Source: Scleropages formosus (lineage: Eukaryota > Chordata > Actinopteri > Osteoglossiformes > Osteoglossidae). From it: DNA of 64,000 bases. The notes beneath the pieces were generated by a model, which saw only the letters and a list, made by a program, of their open reading frames with translations, ran no database searches and had not been told where the DNA came from. The translations under genes were made by a program, and so were the position numbers. The DNA is taken from the NCBI RefSeq assembly GCF_900964775.1, contig NC_041825.1:13145001-13209000 (forward strand), written 5' to 3'. Within the stretch, counting starts at the first letter, position 1. Every line of letters begins with the position of its first letter. Positions 1-10,399 of the stretch are shown piece after piece.

Positions 1-122
1 CAAAGGTGTCCTCAACTTTTGGGAACCCTCAGGGGAGGTCCTTAAACTGATTGCATGTCTACTGTTAGACAGCCTTGTCTATAACAGCAACATTTTCTCT
101 CACACAGCTTGACAAGACAAAA

Positions 123-1034
123 ATGGCCTTCACTGGTATCCTTAAGGATGAGGATGTGGCTGCTGCCATCAAGGATTGTCAAGGTAGTGTCTGCCATGAA
201 AGATGACCTTTTACAAGCTGACAGTATATGGTGAAGCATCATAGTATTTCTCCATATCATTTGAATGGGCTGATGATACTGCAGTAACCTAATTCAGCTG
301 GACAATTAAGGTGGTTACAAAGCAAAGCGCAACTGGAAAACTAAGGGATCTGCTGATGCCTGTGAGTCTCTGCTTTGATTTTCTTACAGTGATTTAAATG
401 TTGTCCCCACAGCTGCAGACTCTTTCAACTACAAGAACTTCTTTGCCAAGACCGGCCTGAGCAGCAAGTCTGCCGATGACATCAAGAAGGCTTTCTACGT
501 CATTGACCAGGACAAGAGTGGCTTCATTGAGGAGGATGAGCTGAAGTAAGGGGAATATTCCTAAGTTAATTCCTTTTTTTTTTTGTGGCTTCACGTTAGA
601 ACCATTCTAACTGTTTGTCTTCAACTGCCACCAGATTGTTCCTGCAGAACTTTGCTTCTGGTGCCAGAGCTCTGACTGATGCAGAGACCAAGGCTTTCCT
701 CTCCGCTGGGGACAGCGATGGTGACGGCAAGATTGGAGTCGATGGTAAGCATATACCCATAGCATTCTGAAAAAGATTAAAAATGTTTGCTTTAAAGTGA
801 CTACTGTGAGGTTATGGAAATAATTAACTCAATGTTTCAAGCTAATGTGTAGCACTGAGGTGACTTAATCTTGAAATGAACATTGTAGAGCGCAGATGGC
901 TGAGACAAAGAATCTGAATAGTTAAGCATTACATCTTGGGTCAAAAGTAGAACCGTAACTTTTATAACAAAATGGCAGCTGACACTTCTCTGGTTTTCTT
1001 TTTAACAGAGTTTGCTGTTCTTGTTAAGGCATAA
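123..1034 (+). CDS. pvalb: Beta-parvalbumin, first tandem copy
   Basis: Cytosolic EF-hand calcium buffer of fast muscle; the 109-aa length is typical of the family. Coding exons are 123-183, 413-545, 635-744 and 1009-1034 (61, 133, 110 and 26 nt), all with AG acceptors and GT donors and with phases that close. Residues 1-38 form the degenerate AB domain. The CD loop is D52-E63 ([12 protein letters not shown]) and the EF loop is D91-E102 ([12 protein letters not shown]), both with the full set of calcium ligands. Cys19 and the acidic composition point to the beta lineage. The coding start lies in an exon opening at 108 after a cacacag acceptor, so the 5'UTR is split. Its first exon is probably just left of the window, or ends at its first bases, where a CAAAG|GT donor-like string occurs. 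A second copy at 6926 is about three quarters identical. The numbered paralogue cannot be decided from sequence alone. Confidence 0.96.
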
Positions 1035-1276
1035 ACATTAAACTCTTCATGGGAACCACAAGACCTGCTTGCTGTTGAAAACCTCTTGGCTCTTTCAGCT
1101 GAACTAACCTGTAGATTTTTTATATTTTATTTATGAACTACCAACAGACTGTTTCTTGCTACAGAGCACAAGTACGCTGTCCTCAGAAGTATATTTACTG
1201 TTAATGTGCATAGATGCCTTATGTGTTCTAAACATGTTTTGTGCAAATGTAAAATCTTTTGTGCATTGTTGACAGG

Positions 1277-1282
1277 AATAAA
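1277..1282 (+). terminator. Polyadenylation signal of first parvalbumin
   Basis: An AATAAA hexamer lies about 240 nt after the stop codon, in an AT-rich 3'UTR, at a distance usual for parvalbumin transcripts. Confidence 0.8.
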
Positions 1283-1299
1283 TATACTTTTGGAGTAAA

Positions 1300-2214
1300 C
1301 TGTGTTGTGAATTCTTCTAATCTGATGGTCATAATTGAGACCATCTGAAGCTTGATCCTCTAGTTCAGTTAAAGACTTTTGCAGCAACGTCTGCTGAGTT
1401 CGAGATAGACTGGAGCTCAGACAAAAAAGGCACAACTACGAAACACTCACAGCTCATAAAGATTGTGTACAGACACAGGATCACATTCATTAACAGGTGC
1501 CCTGCTGCAAAAAGAACATCTGCCATCGTTACTCTCTGGGAACATTGGTATCTATGGGAAATGTGCCCAGAGCTGGCATGGACTCTGTAGCTGGAAATTC
1601 CAGGACATCCATGAGTTCCATTCATGGGGTTTGGCAGAGGATAGCTGACATATGTTGAATTAAAGACTTGTCACAGTACACTATTCAGTTTGCCAAGCAG
1701 TGATTTTTATGTAGCTCGATGCAGTTCCTAAACTGATTTTTAATTTCTTTGAAAGAAGCTAACATGGGACAAGTCTACATAATTGATCAATTGATTATTT
1801 TGATCAATTAGAAATGTTTCACCAAGCATGCAGTGTTCCAAGAAGTTAAGTGTTGCAATTACACTGACTACACAAAACTAGTAATCAGTCAATGTTTGCC
1901 TTGTTTTCAGATTCTTTACTACAGAACTCTACTGCGTTCTACTATAGAGCAGTACTGTATGTCAAGTGTTTTGTAATATCCTTGTTACTGCATTGCAATG
2001 GAAAAGTAATCATTGGCAATTTGTATTTCAGTGGAAAAACAGGAGCTCTGAAAGTAACATATCAACCAAGGAAGGATGGTTACAACTGCCATCCATTTGT
2101 CCTGGTCTTGTCTGTTTGTCCTGGTCAAGGTGGACCAGAATCTGTCCTGGAATCATTGTGCGGAAGGCTGGTGGGTACACCCTTGATGGGACATCAATCC
2201 ATTGCACTACTTAG

Positions 2215-2255
<41 letters not shown>

Positions 2256-2660
2256 TAGTCACATACTACAGGAAATTAAGTGTTGTCAATTTATGTGAAC
2301 TGCATGTCTCTGGGAGAAAACCCATGCAAATACAGGGAGAACATGCAAACTTCACAGAGTGAGTCAGATTTGAACCTACACCCAGACAGCTCAGGTGCTG
2401 TGAGGCACCACCGCTGCCCATATCTTCTACATTTCAAAGTAATTTACGAGTAGCTTGCATTGAGCCAGCTTTAAGCCTGTTATATGTATTTATGTATAAT
2501 GGGAACACTGAGAAATCTATAACATACATTACAAGATGTATTATTCTACAAATATTTATAAACAGCAGAAATTTAATGGTTTGAGTATTGTATTACTACC
2601 GAATCTGTATTTGGGCTGTATTTAAAAACATTTATTGATGATATCAGATTTATTGTGTGG
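1300..2660. other. Gene-free spacer with CA microsatellite and SINE scrap
   Basis: No coding exon is recognised. It holds an uninterrupted (CA)n run at about 2215-2252. At about 2290-2425 there is a reverse-strand fragment of SINE-B, recognisable by the stretch for tRNA-like box B and the 'gggagaa...catgcaaact' block. Open frames of 80-156 codons here have no familiar domain and run through the microsatellite. Confidence 0.6.
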
Positions 2661-2665
2661 TGGCT

Positions 2666-2874
2666 AGGGGGTGCGGTAGTGCAGTGGGTTGGACCAGGTC
2701 CTGCTCTCCAGTGGGTCTGGGGTTCGAGTCCCGCTTGGGGTGCTTTGCGACGGACTGGCGTCCCATCCTGTGTGTATCCCCTCCCACTCTGGCCTTATGC
2801 CCTGTGTTGCCGGGTAGGCTCTGGTTCCCTGCGACCCCGTATGGGACAAGCGGTTCAGAAAATGTGTGTGTGTG
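2666..2874 (+). mobile_element. SINE-A copy (tRNA-derived, TG tail)
   Basis: It begins with GGGGTGCGGTAGTGCAGTGG (box A region), has a box B-like GGTTCGAGTCC, and ends in a (TG)n tail. It matches the other SINE-A copies throughout. No clear target-site duplication was seen. Confidence 0.85.
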
Positions 2875-3275
2875 CCAAGGCTTTTTAATGGTCAGGTGGG
2901 GAAGTGATCATCCAAAGCACAGGCTAAGCCTAGTCAAGTAACCAGGCGTGGGGGGATGGCAGGGTCTGGATGACGAAGAGTTTCAATTAGGTAGGTTATG
3001 TCAGCTGGCTGTTGCATAAGTGCTTCGTCCCACATCTCTAGTACTATTTATGCTCTGTAGTGTGTAAGGAAAGCAACCGGCTTGGCAGAGGTTTTGTCAG
3101 ATAAATACAGATCCAGGCAGCCTGGTGGGCATCATGGACAGTCATGTCCACATGTGACTAGAACCAATGTGCATTGTATTCAAGAATCTATTGCAAATAT
3201 TTCCTTTTCAAAAATACCAATACTAGATTATTTTTGTATTTCAAAAGTAATTAGAGCCATAGAATTTAACAGAAA

Positions 3276-3507
3276 TGTATAACAATCTGGGGGGTGCGGT
3301 GGCGCAGTGGGTTGGACCACGGTCCTGCTCTCCGGTGGGTCTGGGGTTCGGGTCCCGCTTGGGGTGCCTTGCGGCGGACTGGCGTCCCGTCCTGGGTGTG
3401 TCCCCTTCCCCCTCTGGCCTTGCGCCCTGTGTTACCGGGTAGGCTCCTGTTCTCCGCGACCCCGTATGGGACAAGCGGTTCTGAAAGTGTGTGTGTGTAT
3501 AACAATC
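3276..3507 (+). mobile_element. SINE-A copy with 12-bp target-site duplication
   Basis: The element body is about 3288-3495. It is full length with box A and box B (GGTTCGGGTCC) and a TG tail. The flanks TGTATAACAATC at 3276-3287 and 3496-3507 are identical, which shows insertion as one unit and suggests a young age. Confidence 0.92.
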
Positions 3508-3549
3508 CATTTAATTTTTACTAAATATTTTGACAGCTGCTGTCTTGCA

Positions 3550-3855
3550 GTGCTAGTTTGATGTGTGAGGACGTGGCTTCGATCGCCGCTCAGTCCGTGT
3601 GGAGTTTGCATGTTCTCCCCGTGTCTGTGTGGGTTTCTTCCAGGTGCTCTGGTTTCTTCCCACAGTCCAAAGACATGCTGTTCAGGTGGACCGATGACTC
3701 TAAGTCACCTCTAGTGTGTGAGTGACAGAAAGAGTGTGTTTCACTGATGTATGGATGAGTGACCCAGTGTAAGTAGTGTGTCTAGCACTGTAAGTCACCT
3801 TGGTGAATAAGGCGTGTGGGCTGGTAACACTACAGAGAGTGTCTGGTAAATGTAG
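3550..3855 (+). mobile_element. SINE-B copy (V-SINE-like)
   Basis: It has a tRNA-like head remnant, then the widespread fish block containing TTTGCATGTTCTCCCCGTGT and CACAGTCCAAAGACATGC, and then the 'gtatggatgagtgaccc...gtaagtagtgt' body. It ends in a segment that is near-complementary to the next copy at 3897-4195. Confidence 0.75.
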
Positions 3856-3896
3856 TACCGTAACTTCCAAAACGTAATGAACATTACGTAGTAGTG

Positions 3897-4195
3897 TCAG
3901 CCCACACTTTATTCTCCCAAGGTGATTTTTACAAATGTTAGATACACTACATACGATGAGTCACTCATCCATATGCCAATGAAACACACTTTCAGTCTGT
4001 CACTCACACAGATATACACATATATATCATGAGTGATTTTCTTTTTCACCAATCCCCCCATGTCTTTGAACAGTGGGAGGAAACCCACAGAGACACGGGG
4101 AGAACATGCAAAGGCCACACAGAATGAGCAGGATTTGAACCCACATTCCAGCATACCACCAAGGCACAGTGAGATGACAGCGCTACTCAGTGCCT
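3897..4195 (-). mobile_element. SINE-B copy, inverted relative to previous one
   Basis: The same family as 3550-3855, on the opposite strand. Blocks ACTCATCCATA and GGGAGAACATGCAAA are seen in reverse orientation. The two copies are about 40 bp apart and form a long imperfect inverted repeat. Confidence 0.75.
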
Positions 4196-4199
4196 ACAA

Positions 4200-6185
4200 C
4201 CTCCATGACAGCATTGTTGGTAGTGACTTGGTAGCTAGTTAGCTGCCAAGTACAATCTAGTATGCCAACAATATTTTGTACAACAATAGATGAATGGCAA
4301 TATTTAATGACGGTCCTTTGCTTGTTTCATCCCACAAATAGATAAAACAAGAGGTACATGTAAGTACTGCCACCTGCTGTCCATGTCCCCATCTCCCATC
4401 GGGGTATTTGCTCCTGACTCAGTTCAGTGCACTTGAGTTTTTATCACACCATACGTGTTTTTGGGTCTGAGAAGAGCTTGATGTCCTTTAATTTCATCAC
4501 TGAGATTTTGATATATGGGTGTATGTGAAATTTAACATAGCAGCTTAATGTATGTAAAAAAATTAGGAATATTTATTTTGTTCACCGAAATGTCGGTTTT
4601 CTTGGTAATTGACCTTGGAAAGGTTATTAATCAATTTTTAATAAAGAAAGTTTGAAAAACACATTAGCAGACATAATGTAGTTAAATCTTTCCCCAAAAG
4701 GCATCCAGGAGATACATCCACCACGCTTGTGAGTCAGGGTAAACTGCGCAGCCCTTGTGTTAACATGTGACTGAATGGGCCTCTCATCACGTTTAACTTT
4801 CGTAAACAGCGCTTCACATAACCACAGCGAGGCCTGCTTTGGCTGACATTGTGAAACATGAAAGTACCAGACAATTCATCCATTCACTATAATGAAAATT
4901 CAAAATTGCAGTTGTTGCCCTTCAAAGCATTACAAGTTAGGTAAGTGAAGTAAAATGCTTATGAGTCCCTGCATCCCTGTGTCAGCATTTATTCGTATAT
5001 TTTGTATCACTCCTCACTGATGGATGCTGAATTCCTGCAGGTCTGAAGCCTTCACTTGCAGACCACCAGTGAAGTCCACCAGAGTGGACCATTGAGGAAG
5101 TGGCCTTGGCCACGCTCTCTGTGCAGTAATTCACAGGGACATATATAGCGATCATATTTTGTGTCATGGATAACCTAGCCAGTTTTCTCTTTTTTTCTTT
5201 TTTAGGATGTTTGCATTCTGCAATTAATTTTGTTACCTTTTCTTCCTACTTAATTTTAGGCTGAAAATTGTCGATAAAGAAAGATCTATGCGGATTCTAT
5301 TTAGCAGCAAACAATTACATATATACATGATGTAACTTCTAGCTGGCATCTTGTCCCTGGCAACTTAGATAGCAATTTTGTCACGACTGATCAATTTATA
5401 TAGGAGGGCTTCACGGTAAGCACCTAGATCAAGAGACTACTGCAGAAACATGTAGACTTGTATTATAGTTTTCCACACAGCAGAATATGAACCATTTATT
5501 TTCCAATGTTCTGCTACAGAAGGTACAAGTCACATATTCCACATATGAATTCAATGTTAATCTACAGAATAAATGCAGTGATGATTTGCGCACTGTCAGA
5601 TGTTTATTAGGTGGAATCAGCTGCCCATAACCTACAAACAGTAAAATTTCACAGGCACAAGATCTGTACAACGAAATAAAAAGATAAGGCATTAAAAGGC
5701 ATAACACATGCAACTCTATCTTTGTTTAAAACAGCACACAGATTTAAAGAGAATAAAGAGATAGAACTGAAGAGAGAAGAGAATGAAGGCAGAAAGAAAG
5801 AAGCAGAGAGGTTAGAAACAGTGTGATCAGCACTCCTCCTGGGACAAGATGGAAAGCTGCTGAACACCAAATGTTGATTTTTTGCTCTTACTTTCCCAAA
5901 GCACAGTCAATGCAGACCCCATCACTGGCAGCCAGGCTCCACATGAGCTTCATTACGTGCATTTTGCCGTATCAAAATCTGTATCGCAAGCAACTGGCGT
6001 TTCATCTATATCAGCAGCGTGTATTATTAGCATTGAAGGATATTAAGGACTTTTTCAAACACCCGCCTTTTAAGCATCTTCATTTATGTGGACAAAAATA
6101 GACTGTGTCTGGCTCCCGGACGCGTTTTCAAGCCACCGCTTTGCATCGGGTGTCCATTACATTATGCCTCATATTTCGGCCGTGT
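4200..6185. other. Gene-free spacer
   Basis: AT-rich sequence between the SINE-B pair and the promoter of the second parvalbumin. A purine-rich tract (AGA/GAA) lies at about 5738-5805. I see no coding exon, RNA gene or clear repeat family. Short open frames look random. Confidence 0.5.
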
Positions 6186-6190
6186 GAAGG

Positions 6191-6278
6191 TATATAAGCT
6201 GGAGGGGTCGGCCTTTGGAGTTACTGCAGTTGCTCGATTCATCTTTCTGAATCCACCCAAAAGCCTCAGACAACCAAG
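6191..6278 (+). promoter_or_regulatory. TATA promoter and 5'UTR exon of second parvalbumin
   Basis: A TATATAAG box lies at 6191-6198. A start site is inferred about 30 nt downstream, near 6220. The first non-coding exon ends at 6278 with the donor CCAAG|GTGAGT. The matching acceptor (tatcttgcag) opens the coding exon at 6921. The TATA box and the intron in the 5'UTR are seen; the start site is inferred. Confidence 0.75.
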
Positions 6279-6925
6279 GTGAGTTTGCCTCCAAGCAGAG
6301 GGAAGAGCTGAAAACTCTGCGACTCACTGGCTCAACCAGCATTTTTTAAAAATAAGTATTCTGCCTCTGAAGCAGCACTAGAAGACAGTGGACCTTCAAG
6401 AACAGAAAACAACGGAAAAAAAGCTTGAACTGAGATTTGAGTTTTACCTTTGGACTTATCAGGAGAAAATGGATGGATATACACAACAAAATATTTCAGC
6501 AGTGATGGAAGGAGAGACCACTTTATGATATGCAGTCTAAAGATCTGGACTATCTTTTAATTATTTTGTAATTATTTATGTGAAGACATATGCTGGACTG
6601 TTAATTTAAAAAGGTTCTCAATGTGTTTTCCCAATGGGACGGGTCTATATGACTGGGGAAAACATGAGTGTTAAATGTGGTTGTGTCGAAGGGGTGGTTG
6701 TAAAGCGAAATGGATGTAATGGTTTACACAAGTGTGCTGATGTGGGAAGTTAAACTAGCCTACTCCACTGTATGATAGAGGTGACATCAAGATCATTTAT
6801 TAGGCTGTGGAAGGAGACACAAGCTGAATGCTTTCTGTAAAGCAGATGATGGTTTATGACACTTCGTTTTGAGGTGTTCTTCTATTGAATTAACTTGACT
6901 GCTTTTGTTCTATCTTGCAGCCAAA

Positions 6926-8177
6926 ATGGCATTCGCCGGTGTTCTGAAGGATGCTGATATCACTGCAGCCCTGCAGGCATGCCAAGGTAATATGGGACCT
7001 ACTGGTACTGATTTTGTCACCAGGAATAAGATAAATGGAATCAGGGGTCCTTAACTGTTAAATCTGCTTGTAAAGCTACCAATATAAGAACTGCTCAGAG
7101 AACCACCACTAGAATGGAACAATAGTTCACTGATATACAGCATATCTGGGAAATAATGATGTAAGAAATGCATACTTAATCATGGGATAACTTTCCCACA
7201 TTGTCAGAATTTGTCAAATGTATAAAATCTCAGCAAATCACCGCAGGTATCAATTTATAAAATGACAAACATATTCAGGCTATAGTAATTTTTAACTTAA
7301 TTAGGGAGAGTAGGTGGGTAGATGCCTTGCTCAAGGGAAGTATAACAGAGACCTTAATCTTCATGTCCCAAGAGGAGTTCTACTACAGTCCATATCCATA
7401 ACTGCTGCACTACCTGCTATGCTATTAATACATGTATGTGACAACAAATAAAAAATCATTATTTATTTATAATTTTGGTTTCTCATTTCCTGTAAACCTA
7501 AAGTAAACTCTTTTTGTTTAATATTTGTTATTTACAGCTGCCGACTCTTTTGACTACAAGAGCTTCTTTGCTAAGGTCGGTTTGACGAGCAAGTCCCCCG
7601 ATGACATCAAGAAGGCTTTTGCCATCATTGACCAGGACAAGAGTGGCTTCATTGAGGAGGATGAGCTGAAGTAGGCTTCATTCTTTCTGTCAAAAACTTT
7701 ATTCAGACTATCTAAGTGCTATTGAGGTGACATAGTAATAACTCAAATACAAAAAGGACAACTAAACTCTTGATTTTACCAAAGACTTTGCCATGCAAAT
7801 CACTGACTGTAATTCTCCTTAATAAGTTTTTTCTTGCTTGTGTTTCAGACTGTTCCTGCAGAACTTCTCGGCCAGTGCTAGAGTCCTTACTGATAAAGAG
7901 ACCAAGGCCTTCATGAAAGCTGGGGACACCGATGGTGATGGCAAGATTGGAGCTGATGGTAAAATTATTAATTTATTACCTATTAAATTACCATATTTTT
8001 ACATAACATTACTTGTCATGAAGACATTCACCTGAATTCATTTTAAACTTAACAGCAATAATACAGAATTTAATTGGAGTTAGATTGCCCATTGTTAATT
8101 ATTCAAATGATATAAAATACTAATCATGGTATTCTTTTCATAATTTTGCAGAGTTTACTGCCTTGGTTAAGCCATAA
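6926..8177 (+). CDS. pvalb: Beta-parvalbumin, second tandem copy
   Basis: EF-hand calcium buffer, 109 aa. Coding exons are 6926-6986, 7538-7670, 7849-7958 and 8152-8177, the same sizes and phases as the first copy. The CD loop D52-E63 is [12 protein letters not shown] and the EF loop D91-E102 is [12 protein letters not shown], both complete; Cys19 is present. It differs from the first copy at about 27 of 109 positions, mostly in the AB domain and the linker helices. This points to an old tandem duplication, not a recent one. It has its own TATA promoter (6191), a 5'UTR intron of about 640 nt and an AATAAA at 8420-8425, so it is a separate transcription unit. No defect is seen. Confidence 0.96.
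7300..7430 (-). mobile_element. SINE-C fragment in parvalbumin intron
   Basis: The segment 'tagatgccttgctcaagg...' followed by the degenerate box-B region matches the reverse strand of SINE-C at 44421-44640. It is divergent and truncated. Confidence 0.5.
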
Positions 8178-8419
8178 ATAACAACTGACCAAGACCTCTT
8201 GCCTCAAAGGAACAACATTGCCTAAGACATCCCTCTTTCATCTGAATATAAATAATTTTTATACATTTGTCTGTGACATGCCTGCAGTTTCCTCCCATGC
8301 AACACACTGTCCAAAGTGAAGATTGTAAATGTAGCGTGGTTGTGTTCCATGTCTTAACTATGAAGTTCGCTTTCTGTAAAATCTATGATGCACTTTTCGG
8401 GAATGGACGATAACAAAAG

Positions 8420-8425
8420 AATAAA
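8420..8425 (+). terminator. Polyadenylation signal of second parvalbumin
   Basis: An AATAAA about 245 nt after the stop codon, near-equal in spacing to the first copy. Confidence 0.8.
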
Positions 8426-8429
8426 TATT

Positions 8430-10090
8430 CTTTTTGCAATATAATTTTTGGTTGCACTTCCTTTATTTATGCCTTCACTTGCATGAAATACATAGAAATT
8501 TATAGTTATCAATTAGTTCAAAACTAATACTCTTCATATGCAGACCAGATTAATTTTAGTTTCATGTATGCAATGAGTTTGACATTCATCTTCATACAAA
8601 ATACCTGAAACGAAATGCACTTTTTCAAAACTGATGATAATTCTAAAAAAATATAAAATATCAATTAACATAAATATTTTTTCTAATTACATTGAAAAAT
8701 AAAGGTATCATCATGTTGGAAGTATATGAAGGTAAAGGTACCCACCCAGTGTGCAGGTTAAGTGCTCTTCCCCACGCTGCAGTCTGAGTCACTTTGAATG
8801 TCATCAACAAATTGGGAGGTCAAGTTTTACAGCAATGTTGCTGGCATCAATCCACTGGCATGGAGGACAGGTTGTCTGCTGCTAAGTGCGTGCCATAGGC
8901 CTATCAGATGCCTAGCAGCAGGAGACATTACGCTCCCTGTATTACACTGTGTGACTTATGTCAAAAATAGTCGTGGGCTGACTAGGGTGTTAATTGGAGA
9001 AGTCTACGCCCTCTTGTTCCAGTGCTACCTGCCGGCTACCAATCGATGTGGACAGAAAAGTGCGAGACTGGGGATTATAGATGAGTTTCATGGGGAGGAA
9101 AATCTTCATACCGTCTGAAAAAAAAACACTGTGATGCAATGCAAGTACATGTCACATAAGGCATAGAGGTGGAGCTATCGGTACAAACTGGTGGAGTTCT
9201 TCACTGTGTCCTACTGCCAGTGGATTTTAAACCTCTGTGGGAGTCTCCACAGGAAACTTTTGCTTGCCTGCTCAAGTAGAAGCAAACTGTGAAGGTGCTG
9301 TCAAGCTGGTGCCACATGGCCGCCATCATGTACGTCTGCATGGCCTCACAGTCTCCAAGGTATTCCGAAAGCTATCTAAAAACACAAATAGGTGCCAAGC
9401 TTAATTTTTTAAAAAATTGCCTAATTATCACCATAACATCAAGTAAAAATGCACCATCTAAACTGAAAAATGAAAATGGCTAAAGAAAATAATCAGCATG
9501 GCATTTTAACCTTCCGCTACCTCTATTAAATTCAACATTTTGAGATATGAACTGTCTATGGCTGATATTTCAAGAAAGCTGATAGCCATAAATTAATTTA
9601 GCCAAGTTTATAACCTCAGGGTTGCACTTAGAGTCTTATTATATTATGATAAATAATGACATTCAGACTCTGAGATGAAGAATTGTAAATGGTATCCAAA
9701 AGACAGTTCTGTCATTGGATGAAAATGTATACTTAATGCACTTCTGGAAAAGGCTAAGTTAAAGTGAATATTATTTGTTCAAGCAAGCCTAATGTACTAG
9801 TGATAATCTACGTTGATTCACCAATGCCAGACAAGTTGTTACATGAATGATTTCAAATGATTTTTTCATCTGCTATCTGCCCCTAGAGCTCTAACATAAA
9901 GACAAAATATTTGCTTTCAATATTATTTATTGTTTTAGTTCTATGGGAACACAGTGCAAATGACTGTTTTTGTGTCTAAGCAGCTGGAGTCCAAAGTGGA
10001 CGTCCACACACGTTTGACTTCAGGTCCTAAGATCATGTGTAGAATAGGGATGTGAGGTCATTTGGATGTATAATAAATTGGGGTTTCCTA
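8430..10090. other. Gene-free spacer
   Basis: AT-rich. A moderately GC-rich stretch at about 8725-9300 has a 106-codon open frame without any recognised domain. It could be an old repeat, but I cannot assign it. No splice-supported exon was seen. Confidence 0.45.
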
Positions 10091-10396
10091 TTAAGCATTA
10101 GCTGGGGGGCGCAGTGGCGCGGTGGGTTGGACCGCAGTCCTGCTCTCCGGTGGGTCTGGGGTTCGAGTCCCGCTTGGGGTGCCTTGCGACGGACTGGCGT
10201 CCCGTCCTGGGTATGTCCTCTCCCCCTCCGGCCTTACGCCCTGTGTTGCCGGGTAGGCTCCGGTTCCCCGTGACCCCGTATGGGACAAGCGGTTCTGAAA
10301 ATGTGTGTGTGTGCGACTCGAACCCCAGACCCACCGGAGAGCAGGACTGCGGTCCAACCCACTGCGCCACCGCACCCCCTCGTGTATTAAGCATTA
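10089..10396 (+). mobile_element. Composite SINE-A with inverted extra head
   Basis: A full SINE-A on the + strand (about 10103-10313, with TG tail) is followed directly by the reverse complement of the SINE head (about 10315-10380, from CGACTCGAACCCCAGACC to the CACCCCCT end). The 12-bp direct repeat TATTAAGCATTA flanks the whole composite (about 10089-10100 and 10385-10396), so it appears to have inserted as one piece. Confidence 0.85.
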
Positions 10397-10399
10397 CTT

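Noticed and set aside
3294-3561. Recurring 70-100 codon frames rich in Pro, Arg and Trp at every SINE-A copy.
   Set aside because: The same frames recur in all copies on both strands because the SINE is GC-rich and lacks stops. It is not a protein family.
7671-7680. Donor GTAGGC of parvalbumin 2 exon 3 as a possible splice defect.
   Set aside because: GTAGG is an acceptable donor, and the exon length (133 nt) and phase match the other two genes.
8725-9300. GC-richer stretch with a 106-codon frame, considered as a degenerate LINE or gene relic.
   Set aside because: I could match it to no reverse transcriptase, transposase or host domain, so it is left unassigned.
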